From positions 17,996 through 81,995 of the forward strand of contig NZ_PQGA01000021.1 of NCBI RefSeq assembly GCF_002917095.1: a stretch of DNA of 64,000 nt, given 5' to 3'. How positions within the stretch are numbered: position 1 is the first letter of the stretch; every line of letters begins with the position of its first letter. The stretch is from Paraburkholderia eburnea (GTDB lineage Bacteria > Pseudomonadota > Gammaproteobacteria > Burkholderiales > Burkholderiaceae). Shown here piece by piece: positions 40,494-48,836 of this stretch. The notes below the pieces were generated by a model that ran no database searches, had not been told where the DNA came from, and was given only the letters and a program-made list of their open reading frames with translations. Made by a program: the position numbers and the translations under genes.

Positions 40494-41858
40494 ATGAGCC
40501 GAACTCCGGCGACCGAGGCGCCGCGCCGCCTGCATTTGAACGTCAATATCCTGCATTCGGGTTTTGTGCCGTCGGCGTGGCGTCTTGACGATGCCGATCC
40601 TCGCGCATTCGTGGACGTCGAGCACTATGTTCGGGTCGCGCGACTGGCCGAAAGCGCGAAGTTCGATGCCGTCTTTCTCGCCGACAACGCAGCGATCATC
40701 GACCAGATCGACTTCCGCCCTATCACGGCACTCGAACCCACGGTGCTGCTGGCCAGCATCGCCGCGGCGACCACGCACATCGGCGTGATCGGGACGGCAT
40801 CGACGAGCTATAACGAGCCGTACAACATCGCGCGGCGCTTCGCCACGCTCGACCATGTGAGTCACGGGCGCGCGGGCTGGAATGTCGTGACGACGGCCGA
40901 TCTGCCGTCCGCGCGCAATTTTGGCCACGACGCGGTGCCCGATCACGCGCAGCGCTACGCTCGCGCGGCGGAGTTCACGGAGCTGGTCAAGGCCCTCTGG
41001 GATAGCTGGGATGACGACGCCTTTATTGGCGACAAGGCGAGCGGCCGCTTCATCGACGTGGCGAAGGTCCGGCCTGTCGCTCACGAGGGGCGCTTTTTCA
41101 AGGTGCAGGGACCGCTGAATCTTCCGCGTCCGCCGCAGGGTCATCCTGTGCTCGTGCAGGCGGGTGGTTCGGGGGACGGCCGCGATCTTGCGGCACGCCA
41201 TGCGGAGGCCGTTTTTTCCGCGTCGCAATCGTTCGAGGAATCGGCGGCGTACCGGCGCGATCTCAATGCGCGCGCCGCGGCCTACGGGCGCCTGCGAGGC
41301 GTGCAGGTGCTCGCCGGCCTCACGACCATCATCGGCGCGACCGAGGCCCAGGCGCTGAGACGCCGCGACGAACTCGTCGATCAGATCCCCTGGCGCTACA
41401 GCCTCGCGCGACTGGCCGGCATCCTCGGGATTTCGCCAGATCGGCTCGACCTCGACGCGCGCCTGCCGGAGAACCTTGCGCTGCCCAACGGCGGCAATGG
41501 CAACCATACGTTCTTTCATGCCACGCTTGCCGAGGCGCGGCGTGGCGGCCACACGGTACGCGAGTTGATCCGCACGCTCGCGGGCGGCGGCGGGCATCGG
41601 GTGATTGTTGGCACGCCTGAGCAGATCGCCGACGATATCGAGCACTGGTTCAAGGGCGAGGCAGCCGATGGCTTCAACCTCATGCCCGACGCGCTGCCTG
41701 ACGGGCTGGAGGCGTTCGTGAACGGCGTGGTGCCGATCCTGCAGCGGCGCGGCCTCTTTCGAACCGAATACGAAGGTAACACCTTGCGTTCGCATCTCGG
41801 TCTCGAACGGCCGGGTGTGCGCGTGGGCGCGACTGGCACGGAGCTTGAGCGCACCTGA
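40494..41858 (+). CDS. LLM-class FMNH2-dependent monooxygenase (NtaA/SnaA/DszA-like)
   Basis: A 454-residue bacterial-luciferase-like TIM-barrel. The blocks RLHLNVNILHSGF, ATLDHVSHGRAGWNVVTT, GHPVLVQAGGSGDGRDLAARHAEAVF and EHWFKGEAADGFNLMP are the signature of the NtaA/SnaA/DszA group that oxygenates sulfones, sulfonates, aminopolycarboxylates or similar. These enzymes use FMNH2 from a separate reductase (not in this window). It starts 58 bp after the DszC-like gene with GGGGAG upstream. The pair therefore resembles an organosulfur scavenging step that would release sulfite or a related product. Confidence 0.9.
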   Translation: MSRTPATEAPRRLHLNVNILHSGFVPSAWRLDDADPRAFVDVEHYVRVARLAESAKFDAVFLADNAAIIDQIDFRPITALEPTVLLASIAAATTHIGVIGTASTSYNEPYNIARRFATLDHVSHGRAGWNVVTTADLPSARNFGHDAVPDHAQRYARAAEFTELVKALWDSWDDDAFIGDKASGRFIDVAKVRPVAHEGRFFKVQGPLNLPRPPQGHPVLVQAGGSGDGRDLAARHAEAVFSASQSFEESAAYRRDLNARAAAYGRLRGVQVLAGLTTIIGATEAQALRRRDELVDQIPWRYSLARLAGILGISPDRLDLDARLPENLALPNGGNGNHTFFHATLAEARRGGHTVRELIRTLAGGGGHRVIVGTPEQIADDIEHWFKGEAADGFNLMPDALPDGLEAFVNGVVPILQRRGLFRTEYEGNTLRSHLGLERPGVRVGATGTELERT

Positions 41859-42116
41859 CGTGGGGAATATGCGGGCGGTGCTTCAGGCGCCTCGCTTAAC
41901 GGTGTAGTCCTGCTTCCAGCAGCGGACGCCGCACGCGCTTTCAACCAACTATTCGACGGTATCTTGGCCTGTTCGAAGACTCGGACACCCATCCCGGCAG
42001 CCCGGCTGATCAGTTCGCGGCTTTAGCCTGGCTCAAGGCAGTCAGGCAGTCCTCTTCTGGCAGAGCAAAAAAATAACGCGAATGACCCGTTCCACGCGCG
42101 TGGGCCTTGACGGGGA

Positions 42117-42160
42117 GCCATGCCTGCCAGGTATGGCGTCCAACTTACAAAGTCTTTTTC
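42117..42160 (+). promoter_or_regulatory. Operator-like element, copy 3 of 3
   Basis: Inverted repeat GCCATGCC (42117-42124) / GGTATGGC (42130-42137), then TTACAAAGTCTTTTTC (42145-42160) in the direction of the MFS gene. It matches copies 1 and 2 at nearly every conserved position, including the 5-nt gap within the repeat and the 7-nt gap to TTACAAAGTC. It is about 25 kb from the LysR gene. Confidence 0.75.
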
Positions 42161-42230
42161 GGCCGGGCAAGCGCCAACTATCGTTCGATTCCATCAGTCG
42201 CACGAAGCCGTCTCCCACCTCAGATAGACA

Positions 42231-42281
42231 ACGGGCACGACGTTCAATCTGGACGGCGGCTCGATGCTTCAGGCGCATTGA
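42231..42281 (+). pseudogene. Possible SDR C-terminal remnant in the MFS leader
   Basis: Read in frame, 42231-42281 gives T-G-T-T-F-N-L-D-G-G-S-M-L-Q-A-H stop, which matches the usual SDR C-terminus ([IV]TG-x-x-[FL]-x-[VL]-D-G-G). A stop codon lies just upstream and nothing else of an SDR is left. Because the same operator elsewhere precedes SDR genes, this looks like the tail of a deleted SDR whose promoter now drives the MFS gene. Short, so low certainty. Confidence 0.4.
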
Positions 42282-42332
42282 TCGCGATACTCCTTTCCGC
42301 AACCCAGCACGGCTCACGCTCCGGAATACATC

Positions 42333-43532
42333 ATGACGCAAACCCCCTCAATCCAGCCCCCGCGCACGCGAAACTGGCTCGCGGTTCTTTCGGTCGCACT
42401 CAGCGCGACTGTGTTCTGTACAACTGAATTTCTGCCCGTCGGGCTACTGCGCTATATCAGCCAGGGACTGGGCGTCAGCGAAGGGACCGCCGGCATTATG
42501 GTCACGGCACCCGGACTGCTGGCCGCCATCGCCGCGCCGCTTTTGACTGTAGCGGTCGGGCGTTTCGACCGCCGACGCGTGCTGCTGGGCCTCGGCCTGC
42601 TGCTCGTGATCGCGAATCTGACAGCCATGCTGGCGCCGAATTTCACGATTCTCATCGCGGCGCGTGCGCTGTTCGGCTTCGGGATCGGCGGATTCTGGGC
42701 GATCAGCGTGGGCCTCGGCTCACGGTTGGTGCCGGAAGAGCAGGTCGGCCGGGCCACGTCGCTGATCTTCGCGGGCGTCTCGCTCGGTATGCTGATCGGC
42801 GGCCCGGCCGGGGCGCTGATCGGGGAGTTGGCGGGCTGGCGTGCCGCGTTTGGCGCCGCGCTCGCGCTGTCCGTTGCGGCGCTGCTGGCCCAGTGGGTTG
42901 CGTTGCCGTCCCTGCACGTCACCCATCGGGTCGGTGCTCGCGATCTGCTCGGCATCTTCGGTACCCGGCCGGCTCGCATCGGGCTGATCGCGATGACGCT
43001 GGCGCTGTGCGGGCAGTTTGCGACCTATACCTATATCACCCCGTTCCTCGCCACGGTGTCGGGTTTTGGCGGCAAGGTCATCTCGCTGCTGCTGCTCGGC
43101 TATACGTTCATCGGTCTGCTGGGCAATTTCATCGGCGGTTCAGCGGCGCAACGGAACGTCAGGGCGACCTTGATCGGAAGCATCCTGTTTATCGCCTTGC
43201 CGCTCGCCATGCTTCCGGCCCTCGGCGCGAGCCGGCCGTGGGTGCTGGTCGCGCTGGCTGCGTGGGGAACCGCGTATGGTGCGCTACCCGTCGCGCTGCA
43301 GATGTGGATGGCCCAGGCAACCCGCGAAGTGCGGGAAGGCGGCATGGCGCTTTTCGTCGCCAACTTCCAGATCTCGATTGCACTGGGTTCGTTCCTCGGC
43401 GGCAGGATCGTCGATGGCTTCGGTCTCTTCAACGCCCTGTTCTTCGGCGTGGGACTCGCCGCGCTTTCGATCCTGACACTCGCACTGACCGGCGGCCATC
43501 CGCGCCGGATCGACGAGCCCGCGACCAGTTGA
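42333..43532 (+). CDS. MFS transporter of the DHA1 type
   Basis: A 399-residue protein with twelve predicted transmembrane helices. The first helix contains TEFLPVGLL, typical of AraJ/YdhP/NepI-like DHA1 exporters, and the loop between helices 2 and 3 has GRFDRRR, the conserved G-x-x-x-D-R-x-x-R pattern. The likely role is export of a small toxic or signalling compound. Its leader carries operator copy 3, so it may belong to the same LysR regulon as the SDR genes at 13-17 kb. ATG 42333 has a weak ribosome site (CCGGAATACATC). Confidence 0.88.
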   Translation: MTQTPSIQPPRTRNWLAVLSVALSATVFCTTEFLPVGLLRYISQGLGVSEGTAGIMVTAPGLLAAIAAPLLTVAVGRFDRRRVLLGLGLLLVIANLTAMLAPNFTILIAARALFGFGIGGFWAISVGLGSRLVPEEQVGRATSLIFAGVSLGMLIGGPAGALIGELAGWRAAFGAALALSVAALLAQWVALPSLHVTHRVGARDLLGIFGTRPARIGLIAMTLALCGQFATYTYITPFLATVSGFGGKVISLLLLGYTFIGLLGNFIGGSAAQRNVRATLIGSILFIALPLAMLPALGASRPWVLVALAAWGTAYGALPVALQMWMAQATREVREGGMALFVANFQISIALGSFLGGRIVDGFGLFNALFFGVGLAALSILTLALTGGHPRRIDEPATS

Positions 43533-43541
43533 ACACAATCG

Positions 43542-43567
43542 GGCGGGGCGCCACGAGGCGGCCCGCC
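43542..43567 (+). terminator. Stem-loop after the MFS gene
   Basis: An 11-bp GC stem (43542-43552 with 43557-43567, one mismatch) with an ACGA loop, 10 bp after the stop. GATTTACGG follows rather than a T-run. The remaining gap to 43749 holds no gene I can support. Confidence 0.5.
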
Positions 43568-43749
43568 GACGCGATTTACGGTTGATTCCGTTCGCTGTGT
43601 GCGTAACGCTAATTCAGCGTGAGCGAAGAAAACTTTGCCGCATGATATTGATTGACCGAAACGCCGTCGTGAAGGTTAAAAGTCGTACAGAAGAAGGCGA
43701 CGTTTCGGTGATGCCTGCTCGGCGGGAAGGGGGCTGCGACAAGCTGCGA

Positions 43750-44838
43750 TCAGAAGAGATGTTTCATGCCAACGCGAAATACCATCTGATTTGTAGTTGA
43801 CGACTGCCCGATCAGGAACACTGAAGCGACGGTCCCCGGACCACTGGCGCGTTGCGCCGCGGCGTCAACGTAGACGTCCGTGCGAGCGGAAAGGAAATAA
43901 TCGGCGCCAAGGTTGATCTGTTCCCACCGCGATGATTCGAAGCGGTCGAATGCCAATTGGCCGGCTAGTGTAAGTGTGGGGAGCGGCATAAAGGTCGTGC
44001 CCACTCGCAAGACCTGATCAGTGGCGGCGAGACCATTGTTCGACAATCGCGTGTTGGAGTACGTGAACGATGGTGTCCATTTACCGAGATGGTAAAGCGC
44101 GCCAACCGAGACGACGCGCTGGTTGTCGACGATGATGCCGGATTGCCCCGGCACCACGTTTTGACCGAGGAATTGCGTGACGCCCAGACTGCCGACCGCA
44201 ATTGGCGCATTGTTGATATCGGTGACGACAGCCATGGACGAGAAGGCGCCATGCTCGAACTTTGCTATCGCGCTGTACGCCCGACCTTCGTTGGTGCTTA
44301 AACTACCGCTGTTTTGCGCGAACGAGTAGATGCCCCCGAACGAGAATCCGGTGAAAGACGCGCTATAAAAGCGCACGGCATTATTAAGCCGCTCGCCGGC
44401 AATGCGGTCGAGATCGGCATTCTGGACCGCGTATATGCCGCAGCCAAGACAAGGCATATAGGGTTCGAGCTGCACGGTAAAGTCGTATTGTCGGCCGAGT
44501 GTGATTTCCCCGATGCTACTATCGCGCAGTCCTACATACGCCTGCTTGCCGAACAGCAGTCCCCCTTGCCCCAGCGTGCCTGCGGTCGAGGAATAGCCAT
44601 TTTCGAGCTTGAAAAGCGCGCTGCGGCCTGCTCCGAGATCCTCGACACCCGAGAATCCGAGTGTGTTTACCTTGCTGACGCCGCCTTGCTCCATCAGTAC
44701 CGATTTGCCGCCCTGATTATTCACGTAGGTAATGCCGTTGTCGATACTGCCGTAAAGCGTGACAGAAGATTGTGCATAGGCGGTCAACGAGCCCATGAGC
44801 GCGAGGGCGCTCAGACAGATGCGCGCATACTTCTTCAA
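43750..44838 (-). CDS. Gram-negative general porin (OmpC-like)
   Basis: A 362-residue outer-membrane porin. Residues 1 to about 22 form a signal peptide ending AYA; the mature part starts QSSVTLYGSIDNGITYVNN and ends in the beta-barrel C-terminal Phe (GMKHLF), the usual porin terminal signature. The alternating hydrophobic pattern gives a 16-strand-type barrel. It follows the amidohydrolase gene by 109 bp in the same direction and may be cotranscribed with it. This would supply an entry route for the amidohydrolase substrate. Confidence 0.93.
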   Translation of the reverse strand: MKKYARICLSALALMGSLTAYAQSSVTLYGSIDNGITYVNNQGGKSVLMEQGGVSKVNTLGFSGVEDLGAGRSALFKLENGYSSTAGTLGQGGLLFGKQAYVGLRDSSIGEITLGRQYDFTVQLEPYMPCLGCGIYAVQNADLDRIAGERLNNAVRFYSASFTGFSFGGIYSFAQNSGSLSTNEGRAYSAIAKFEHGAFSSMAVVTDINNAPIAVGSLGVTQFLGQNVVPGQSGIIVDNQRVVSVGALYHLGKWTPSFTYSNTRLSNNGLAATDQVLRVGTTFMPLPTLTLAGQLAFDRFESSRWEQINLGADYFLSARTDVYVDAAAQRASGPGTVASVFLIGQSSTTNQMVFRVGMKHLF

Positions 44839-44947
44839 TTGAATCTCCAGGTTCGAACGTTGTTATGTATTACGTGCGGGCAATTCCTGCTACGGAAGCG
44901 ATGACTACGCGGCGCAACATGACGGGCGAGGATGGAAGCAGCGCGCC

Positions 44948-46117
44948 TCAGCCGAGAAAGCGCTCGACCAGTTTGACCCAGTAAGTCGCGGCCACGGGCA
45001 GGCAGGCGTCGTTGAAGTCGTATCGCGGGTTGTGCACCATGCACCCGCCTTCGCCGTCACCATTGCCAATGAACAGATAGCAGCCTGGCTTCTTTTCCAG
45101 AAGGAAGGCAAAGTCCTCGCTCGCCGTGACCGGACGCATGTTCGGGACGAGGCCGTCCTCGCCGAGCCAGTTGAGCGCGACCTCGCGCGCCAGTGCTGTC
45201 TGTGCCTCGTGGTTGACGAGCACGGGATAGCGCCGCTGGTAATCGACTTCTGCGCGCGCGCCAAAGCTCTTCGCGTGTGATTCCGTCAAATCGGTAATGC
45301 GACGTTCGAGCAGCGATCGCACCTCGGGATTGAAGGCGCGCACTGAAAGCCGCATCTGCGCCATGTCGGGAATGACATTGGGCGCGTCGCCGGAGCGGAT
45401 TTCGCCGACGGTGACGATTGCACTGTCGAGCGGGTTGACGTTGCGCGACACAATGCTCTGCAGAGCCATCACGAGTGACGCACAGACGACGACAGGATCC
45501 ACTGCCACATGGGGCATTGCGCCATGTCCGCCGTGACCGTAGACGCGGATCGTAACCGTATCGGACGAAGCGAGGCAGGGGCCGGAAACGAAGCCAAATT
45601 TCCCCGCTGGCAAGCCCGGCATATTATGGAGTGCGAATATTGCATCGCACGGAAAGAGCTCGAATAACCCATCGTCGAGCATCGCCTTCGCGCCACCCAA
45701 CCCTTCTTCGGCGGGTTGAAATACGAGGTGCAGCGTGCCTTTGAATTGACGATGCTCCGCCAGATAGCGTGCCGCAGCCAGAAGGATGGCTGTGTGCCCG
45801 TCGTGTCCGCAGGCATGCATTTTCCCGGCGATGGCGCTGGCGTAAGGGAGCGCCGATTCCTCCTGGATCGGTAGCGCGTCCATGTCCGCGCGCAGCGCAA
45901 GAGACGGTCCTTCGCCATTTTTCAAGGTTCCGACTACGCCGGTGCGGCCCAGACCTCGATGGACGCGATAACCCCATTTCTCAAGGCACGACGCCACCAG
46001 ATTGCCAGTTTGAATTTCTTCGAAACCCAGTTCCGGCATCGCGTGAATCCGGCGTCGAATCGCGATCATTTCATCCTGGATTTCTCGCATCCCGCGAGGA
46101 ACCGTGTCGAACTCCAT
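44948..46117 (-). CDS. M20-family amidohydrolase (hippurate hydrolase-like)
   Basis: A 389-residue metallopeptidase. Metal ligands and catalytic residues are visible: ADMDALP (about 80), MHACGHDGHTA (about 105), the acid pair in FQPAEEGLGG (about 142), and the late ASEDFAFLL. Dimerisation-domain histidines occur in GHGGHGAMPH. Such enzymes hydrolyse N-acyl amino acids or related amides. ATG 46117 is chosen because GAGGAG lies 6 bp upstream; ATG 46123 lies too close to that site. It is divergent from the LysR gene at 46292, with a palindromic operator in between, and upstream of the porin gene. Confidence 0.92.
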   Translation of the reverse strand: MEFDTVPRGMREIQDEMIAIRRRIHAMPELGFEEIQTGNLVASCLEKWGYRVHRGLGRTGVVGTLKNGEGPSLALRADMDALPIQEESALPYASAIAGKMHACGHDGHTAILLAAARYLAEHRQFKGTLHLVFQPAEEGLGGAKAMLDDGLFELFPCDAIFALHNMPGLPAGKFGFVSGPCLASSDTVTIRVYGHGGHGAMPHVAVDPVVVCASLVMALQSIVSRNVNPLDSAIVTVGEIRSGDAPNVIPDMAQMRLSVRAFNPEVRSLLERRITDLTESHAKSFGARAEVDYQRRYPVLVNHEAQTALAREVALNWLGEDGLVPNMRPVTASEDFAFLLEKKPGCYLFIGNGDGEGGCMVHNPRYDFNDACLPVAATYWVKLVERFLG

Positions 46118-46217
46118 CTGCATCTCCTCATGACTTGTGCTTGCGCCCGCAGGGGCGTCATTCGGCAGGATGGTAGGGAGCCGGAATTTTGGAGGGAAGA
46201 CTCAAAAGTGTTATCCT

Positions 46218-46240
46218 GAAAACCATTGGTTTTCACCAAT
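46218..46240. promoter_or_regulatory. Overlapping palindromes, LysR operator candidate
   Basis: GAAAACCA-T-TGGTTTTC (46218-46234) is perfectly palindromic around one central base, and ATTGGT-TTTC-ACCAAT (46225-46240) overlaps it. The element lies between the amidohydrolase (starts 46117, minus) and the LysR gene (46292, plus) in AT-rich DNA, 52 bp before the LysR start, as expected for a divergent LysR control region. Confidence 0.65.
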
Positions 46241-46291
46241 ACTTTCATTTATATTTCGCCAACTTCCCCCTTTTGACGCGATTGAGCAGCC

Positions 46292-47242
46292 ATGAAACTT
46301 CATCACCTCGAGGCGCTAGTCGCGGTGGCCGATACGGGGAGCATTCGAGCGGCCGCGCGCCTGATCGCCATTTCACAGACCGCAGTGAGCAAGGCACTGC
46401 GCGAGCTCGAAAATACGCAGCGTATGACGTTGCTCATGCGCGCCGCGAGCGGGGTCACTTTTACCGAAGCGGGCCAAAAGCTGCTCTCTCACGCACGTCA
46501 GGTAATCGGACAGTTGCAGCGGGCCGAAGAAGAAATGGCCGAGATGCGTGGCGAGCACATTGGCCAGCTTTCCATAGCGGTCACGCCATGGGTGATGCGG
46601 GCATTTGTGCCGGCGACGCTCGAACGGTTTCGCACGAAAATGCCCGATGTGCAGGTCGAACTGTTCGAAGGACTTTCGGCGGTCGCGCTGCCGCGCCTGC
46701 GTGACGGCGCGCTGGACTTCGCTGTCGTTCCACTGATTCCTGCCATGCCCGAGCAGGAGTTCGAGAATGAACCGCTCGTGTCGTTCAATACGTACGTTGT
46801 GGCGCGTCCGGATCACCCCGCCGTCGATGCGCGCTCCATCGGCGAACTGCTTGCAATGAACTGGGCGGTGAACTTCACCGTCTCAACCTATCCTGCGCAA
46901 ATGCAGGATTTGTTCTGGCAGCATGGTTTCGATATCGAGCCAAGGCGGCTGCATTGCGCTCATTCGGCGTCTTTCCTGTTTGACCTGATCGGACACGCTG
47001 ACATGATTGGACCTTGTCCAGCCCCGCTTATCATAAGTGGCCCTGGTACACCGCTTGTCAGGCTGGAGTTAAAAGAAGCGTTGCAGCCGAAAACAGTCGG
47101 CATCATCAAGCGCAGGAATGCCGTGTCGAGTGCGTCCGCGCGCTGCTTTATCGAGTGCCTTGTGGAGGTTATCCGGCAACGGGCCAGGTCCTCTCGCCGG
47201 GAAGACACCGTGCTTTTCGATGCGCTTAAGCTTCTTATTTGA
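46292..47242 (+). CDS. LysR-family regulator of the amidohydrolase/porin genes
   Basis: A 316-residue LysR protein. The helix-turn-helix is in residues 1-60 (HHLEALVAVADTGSIRAAARL, ISQTAVSKALRELE), followed by a substrate-binding domain with GQLSIAVTPW and ARPDHPAV. The C-terminus extends about 15-20 residues beyond typical members and is basic. It is divergent from the amidohydrolase and separated from it by the palindromic element at 46218-46240. It probably controls the amidohydrolase-porin operon. The SRPBCC gene downstream is on the other strand, so this is a single-gene unit. Confidence 0.9.
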   Translation: MKLHHLEALVAVADTGSIRAAARLIAISQTAVSKALRELENTQRMTLLMRAASGVTFTEAGQKLLSHARQVIGQLQRAEEEMAEMRGEHIGQLSIAVTPWVMRAFVPATLERFRTKMPDVQVELFEGLSAVALPRLRDGALDFAVVPLIPAMPEQEFENEPLVSFNTYVVARPDHPAVDARSIGELLAMNWAVNFTVSTYPAQMQDLFWQHGFDIEPRRLHCAHSASFLFDLIGHADMIGPCPAPLIISGPGTPLVRLELKEALQPKTVGIIKRRNAVSSASARCFIECLVEVIRQRARSSRREDTVLFDALKLLI

Positions 47243-47293
47243 CCGAAACGGGTTTTCTGGCCCGCGCGTAGGCGAGCCAGTCCGCCATGCGCG

Positions 47294-47725
47294 TCAACGC
47301 GCCGAGCCTTGTGATTCGACGAGCACCTTGAGACGATCGAGCCCAGCACGATACAGCACCTCGTAATGCCCGACCAGCGCCGCCGCGTTTTGCGCGTCCA
47401 ACGGCTCGAAGCGGCTCGACCACGTGACGGTCGTACTGTCCGCATCGCGTTGCCGTGCGCAGAGCGTGGCCGTGTAGCCTGTCACCGGATCGGGTCCATC
47501 CACGATCGAGTATCGGTACATCCTGTGCGCATCGTTATGCTCAAGCCGTTCCTCGACGATGAGTTTGCCGTCGATCGTTTCCAGATGCCGCAGCCGGCCG
47601 CCGTTCGACAGGCGCGAGGAACGGATGAATTCGAGCCAGCCGGGCAGCCCGTTGAAATCACCGAGTTTGGCCCAGACCCACTCGACGGGCGCGGCCATAT
47701 CGACGGATATATTAACGCTTGCCAT
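47294..47725 (-). CDS. SRPBCC (polyketide-cyclase-like) family protein
   Basis: A roughly 143-residue protein with the START/Bet v1-like fold pattern. It has an N-terminal strand (VNISVDMAAPVEWVWAKLGDFNGLPGW), a middle beta sheet (RLRHLETIDGKLIVEERLEH, YRYSIVDGP, VTWSSRFEP) and a long C-terminal helix (LVGHYEVLYRAGLDRLKVLVES). The fold binds hydrophobic ligands; function unknown. ATG 47725 is preferred over ATG 47731 because of AAGG spacing. It overlaps the aldo/keto reductase stop and is the last gene of the five-gene operon. Confidence 0.8.
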   Translation of the reverse strand: MASVNISVDMAAPVEWVWAKLGDFNGLPGWLEFIRSSRLSNGGRLRHLETIDGKLIVEERLEHNDAHRMYRYSIVDGPDPVTGYTATLCARQRDADSTTVTWSSRFEPLDAQNAAALVGHYEVLYRAGLDRLKVLVESQGSAR

Positions 47726-48743
47726 ACTCATTGCCTTCTCGATTCCGTTCTGCCGGTGTCGGCGCGTTGGCGCTGATGACGCCGGCCGATTTCAGTTCCG
47801 CCCACAGCTCGGCGGGAATAGGGCTATTGGCGAGCGCGCGATTCTCTCCAATGCGCGCCGGGCGGCTCGCACCGGGAATGACGCCCGCCACCGCACCATG
47901 CGCAAGCGGGAACGCCAGCGCGGCCGCGCGGATATCCACGCCGAAACGCGCACAGATCGCCTTGATTTGCGCCACGCGGTCGAGCATGGCTTGCGACGCT
48001 TTCTGGTACTCGTAGTGCGAACCGCCGGCGAGCACGCCGGAATTATAAGGACCACCAACGATAATCCCCAGCCCGCGCTGCTGCGCTGCCGGCATCAGCT
48101 TTTCCAGCGCGTTTGCGTGGTCGAGCAGCGTGTAGCGTCCGGCGAGCAGGAAGCCGTCGGGGTCGGCGCGATCGAGCGCCAGCTCGCATGGCTCGATGCG
48201 ATTGACGCCGAGTCCCCATCCCTTGATTACGCCTTCTTCGCGCAAACGGGTGAGCACCCTGGCCGCGCCCGTCATGGCCGTATCGAACACGTTGCGCCAC
48301 GCGTCGCCGTGGAAATCCACGGCCGGATCATGAATCCAAACATAGTCCAGATAGTTCGTGCGCAGGCGCTTGAGGCTGTCCTCGATCGAGCGCAGCGTGC
48401 CGTCCGCGCTGTAGTCATAGACGATGCGGTTGGGCAGGCCGTGCTCGAAGAGGCCGCCCTTTTCGCCCAGATCGCGCGCCGTGGTGGATTCGGCCTCGTC
48501 CAGAATGAGGCGGCCCACTTTGGTGCCGAGGACGTACTCGCCCCGCGGATAGCCGGCGAGCGCCTGGCCGAGGCGCAGTTCCGCAAGCCCCGCACCGTAG
48601 AGCGGGGCTCCGTCGAAGTATCGAATGCCGCTATCCCAGGCGGCCTGAACCGTGGCGATCGCTTCTTCCTCAGGGATGTCGCGATACATGTTGCCGAGCG
48701 GGGCCGTTCCGAAGCCGATCCGCGAGGGAATGGTGATGCGCAT
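47712..48743 (-). CDS. Aldo/keto reductase (pyridoxal/sugar dehydrogenase-like)
   Basis: A 343-residue TIM-barrel oxidoreductase. The blocks IGFGTAPLGNMY, IRYFDGAPLYGAGLAELRLGQAL (catalytic Asp and Tyr), VLGTKVGR (Lys) and DYVWIHDP (His) give the AKR tetrad. The subfamily resembles D-threo-aldose 1-dehydrogenase or pyridoxal 4-dehydrogenase, which oxidise the sugar or pyridoxal carbonyl. It is the fourth gene of the operon MFS-AKR-OYE-AKR-SRPBCC and overlaps the SRPBCC gene by 14 bp. Confidence 0.9.
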   Translation of the reverse strand: MRITIPSRIGFGTAPLGNMYRDIPEEEAIATVQAAWDSGIRYFDGAPLYGAGLAELRLGQALAGYPRGEYVLGTKVGRLILDEAESTTARDLGEKGGLFEHGLPNRIVYDYSADGTLRSIEDSLKRLRTNYLDYVWIHDPAVDFHGDAWRNVFDTAMTGAARVLTRLREEGVIKGWGLGVNRIEPCELALDRADPDGFLLAGRYTLLDHANALEKLMPAAQQRGLGIIVGGPYNSGVLAGGSHYEYQKASQAMLDRVAQIKAICARFGVDIRAAALAFPLAHGAVAGVIPGASRPARIGENRALANSPIPAELWAELKSAGVISANAPTPAERNREGNEYGKR

Positions 48744-48836
48744 GAGTGCTCCTTCAAATGTTTCAGGTCAGGTCATCTGGCCTCATGAGGCCGATTTCGT
48801 CGGACCCATGAGTTGCAGTGTGTCCCTGCGTGCCGC

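Noticed and set aside
41859..42110. Possible LysR C-terminal remnant before operator copy 3
   Set aside because: The short WLKAVRQ-like reading near 42030 is too short and without other LysR blocks.
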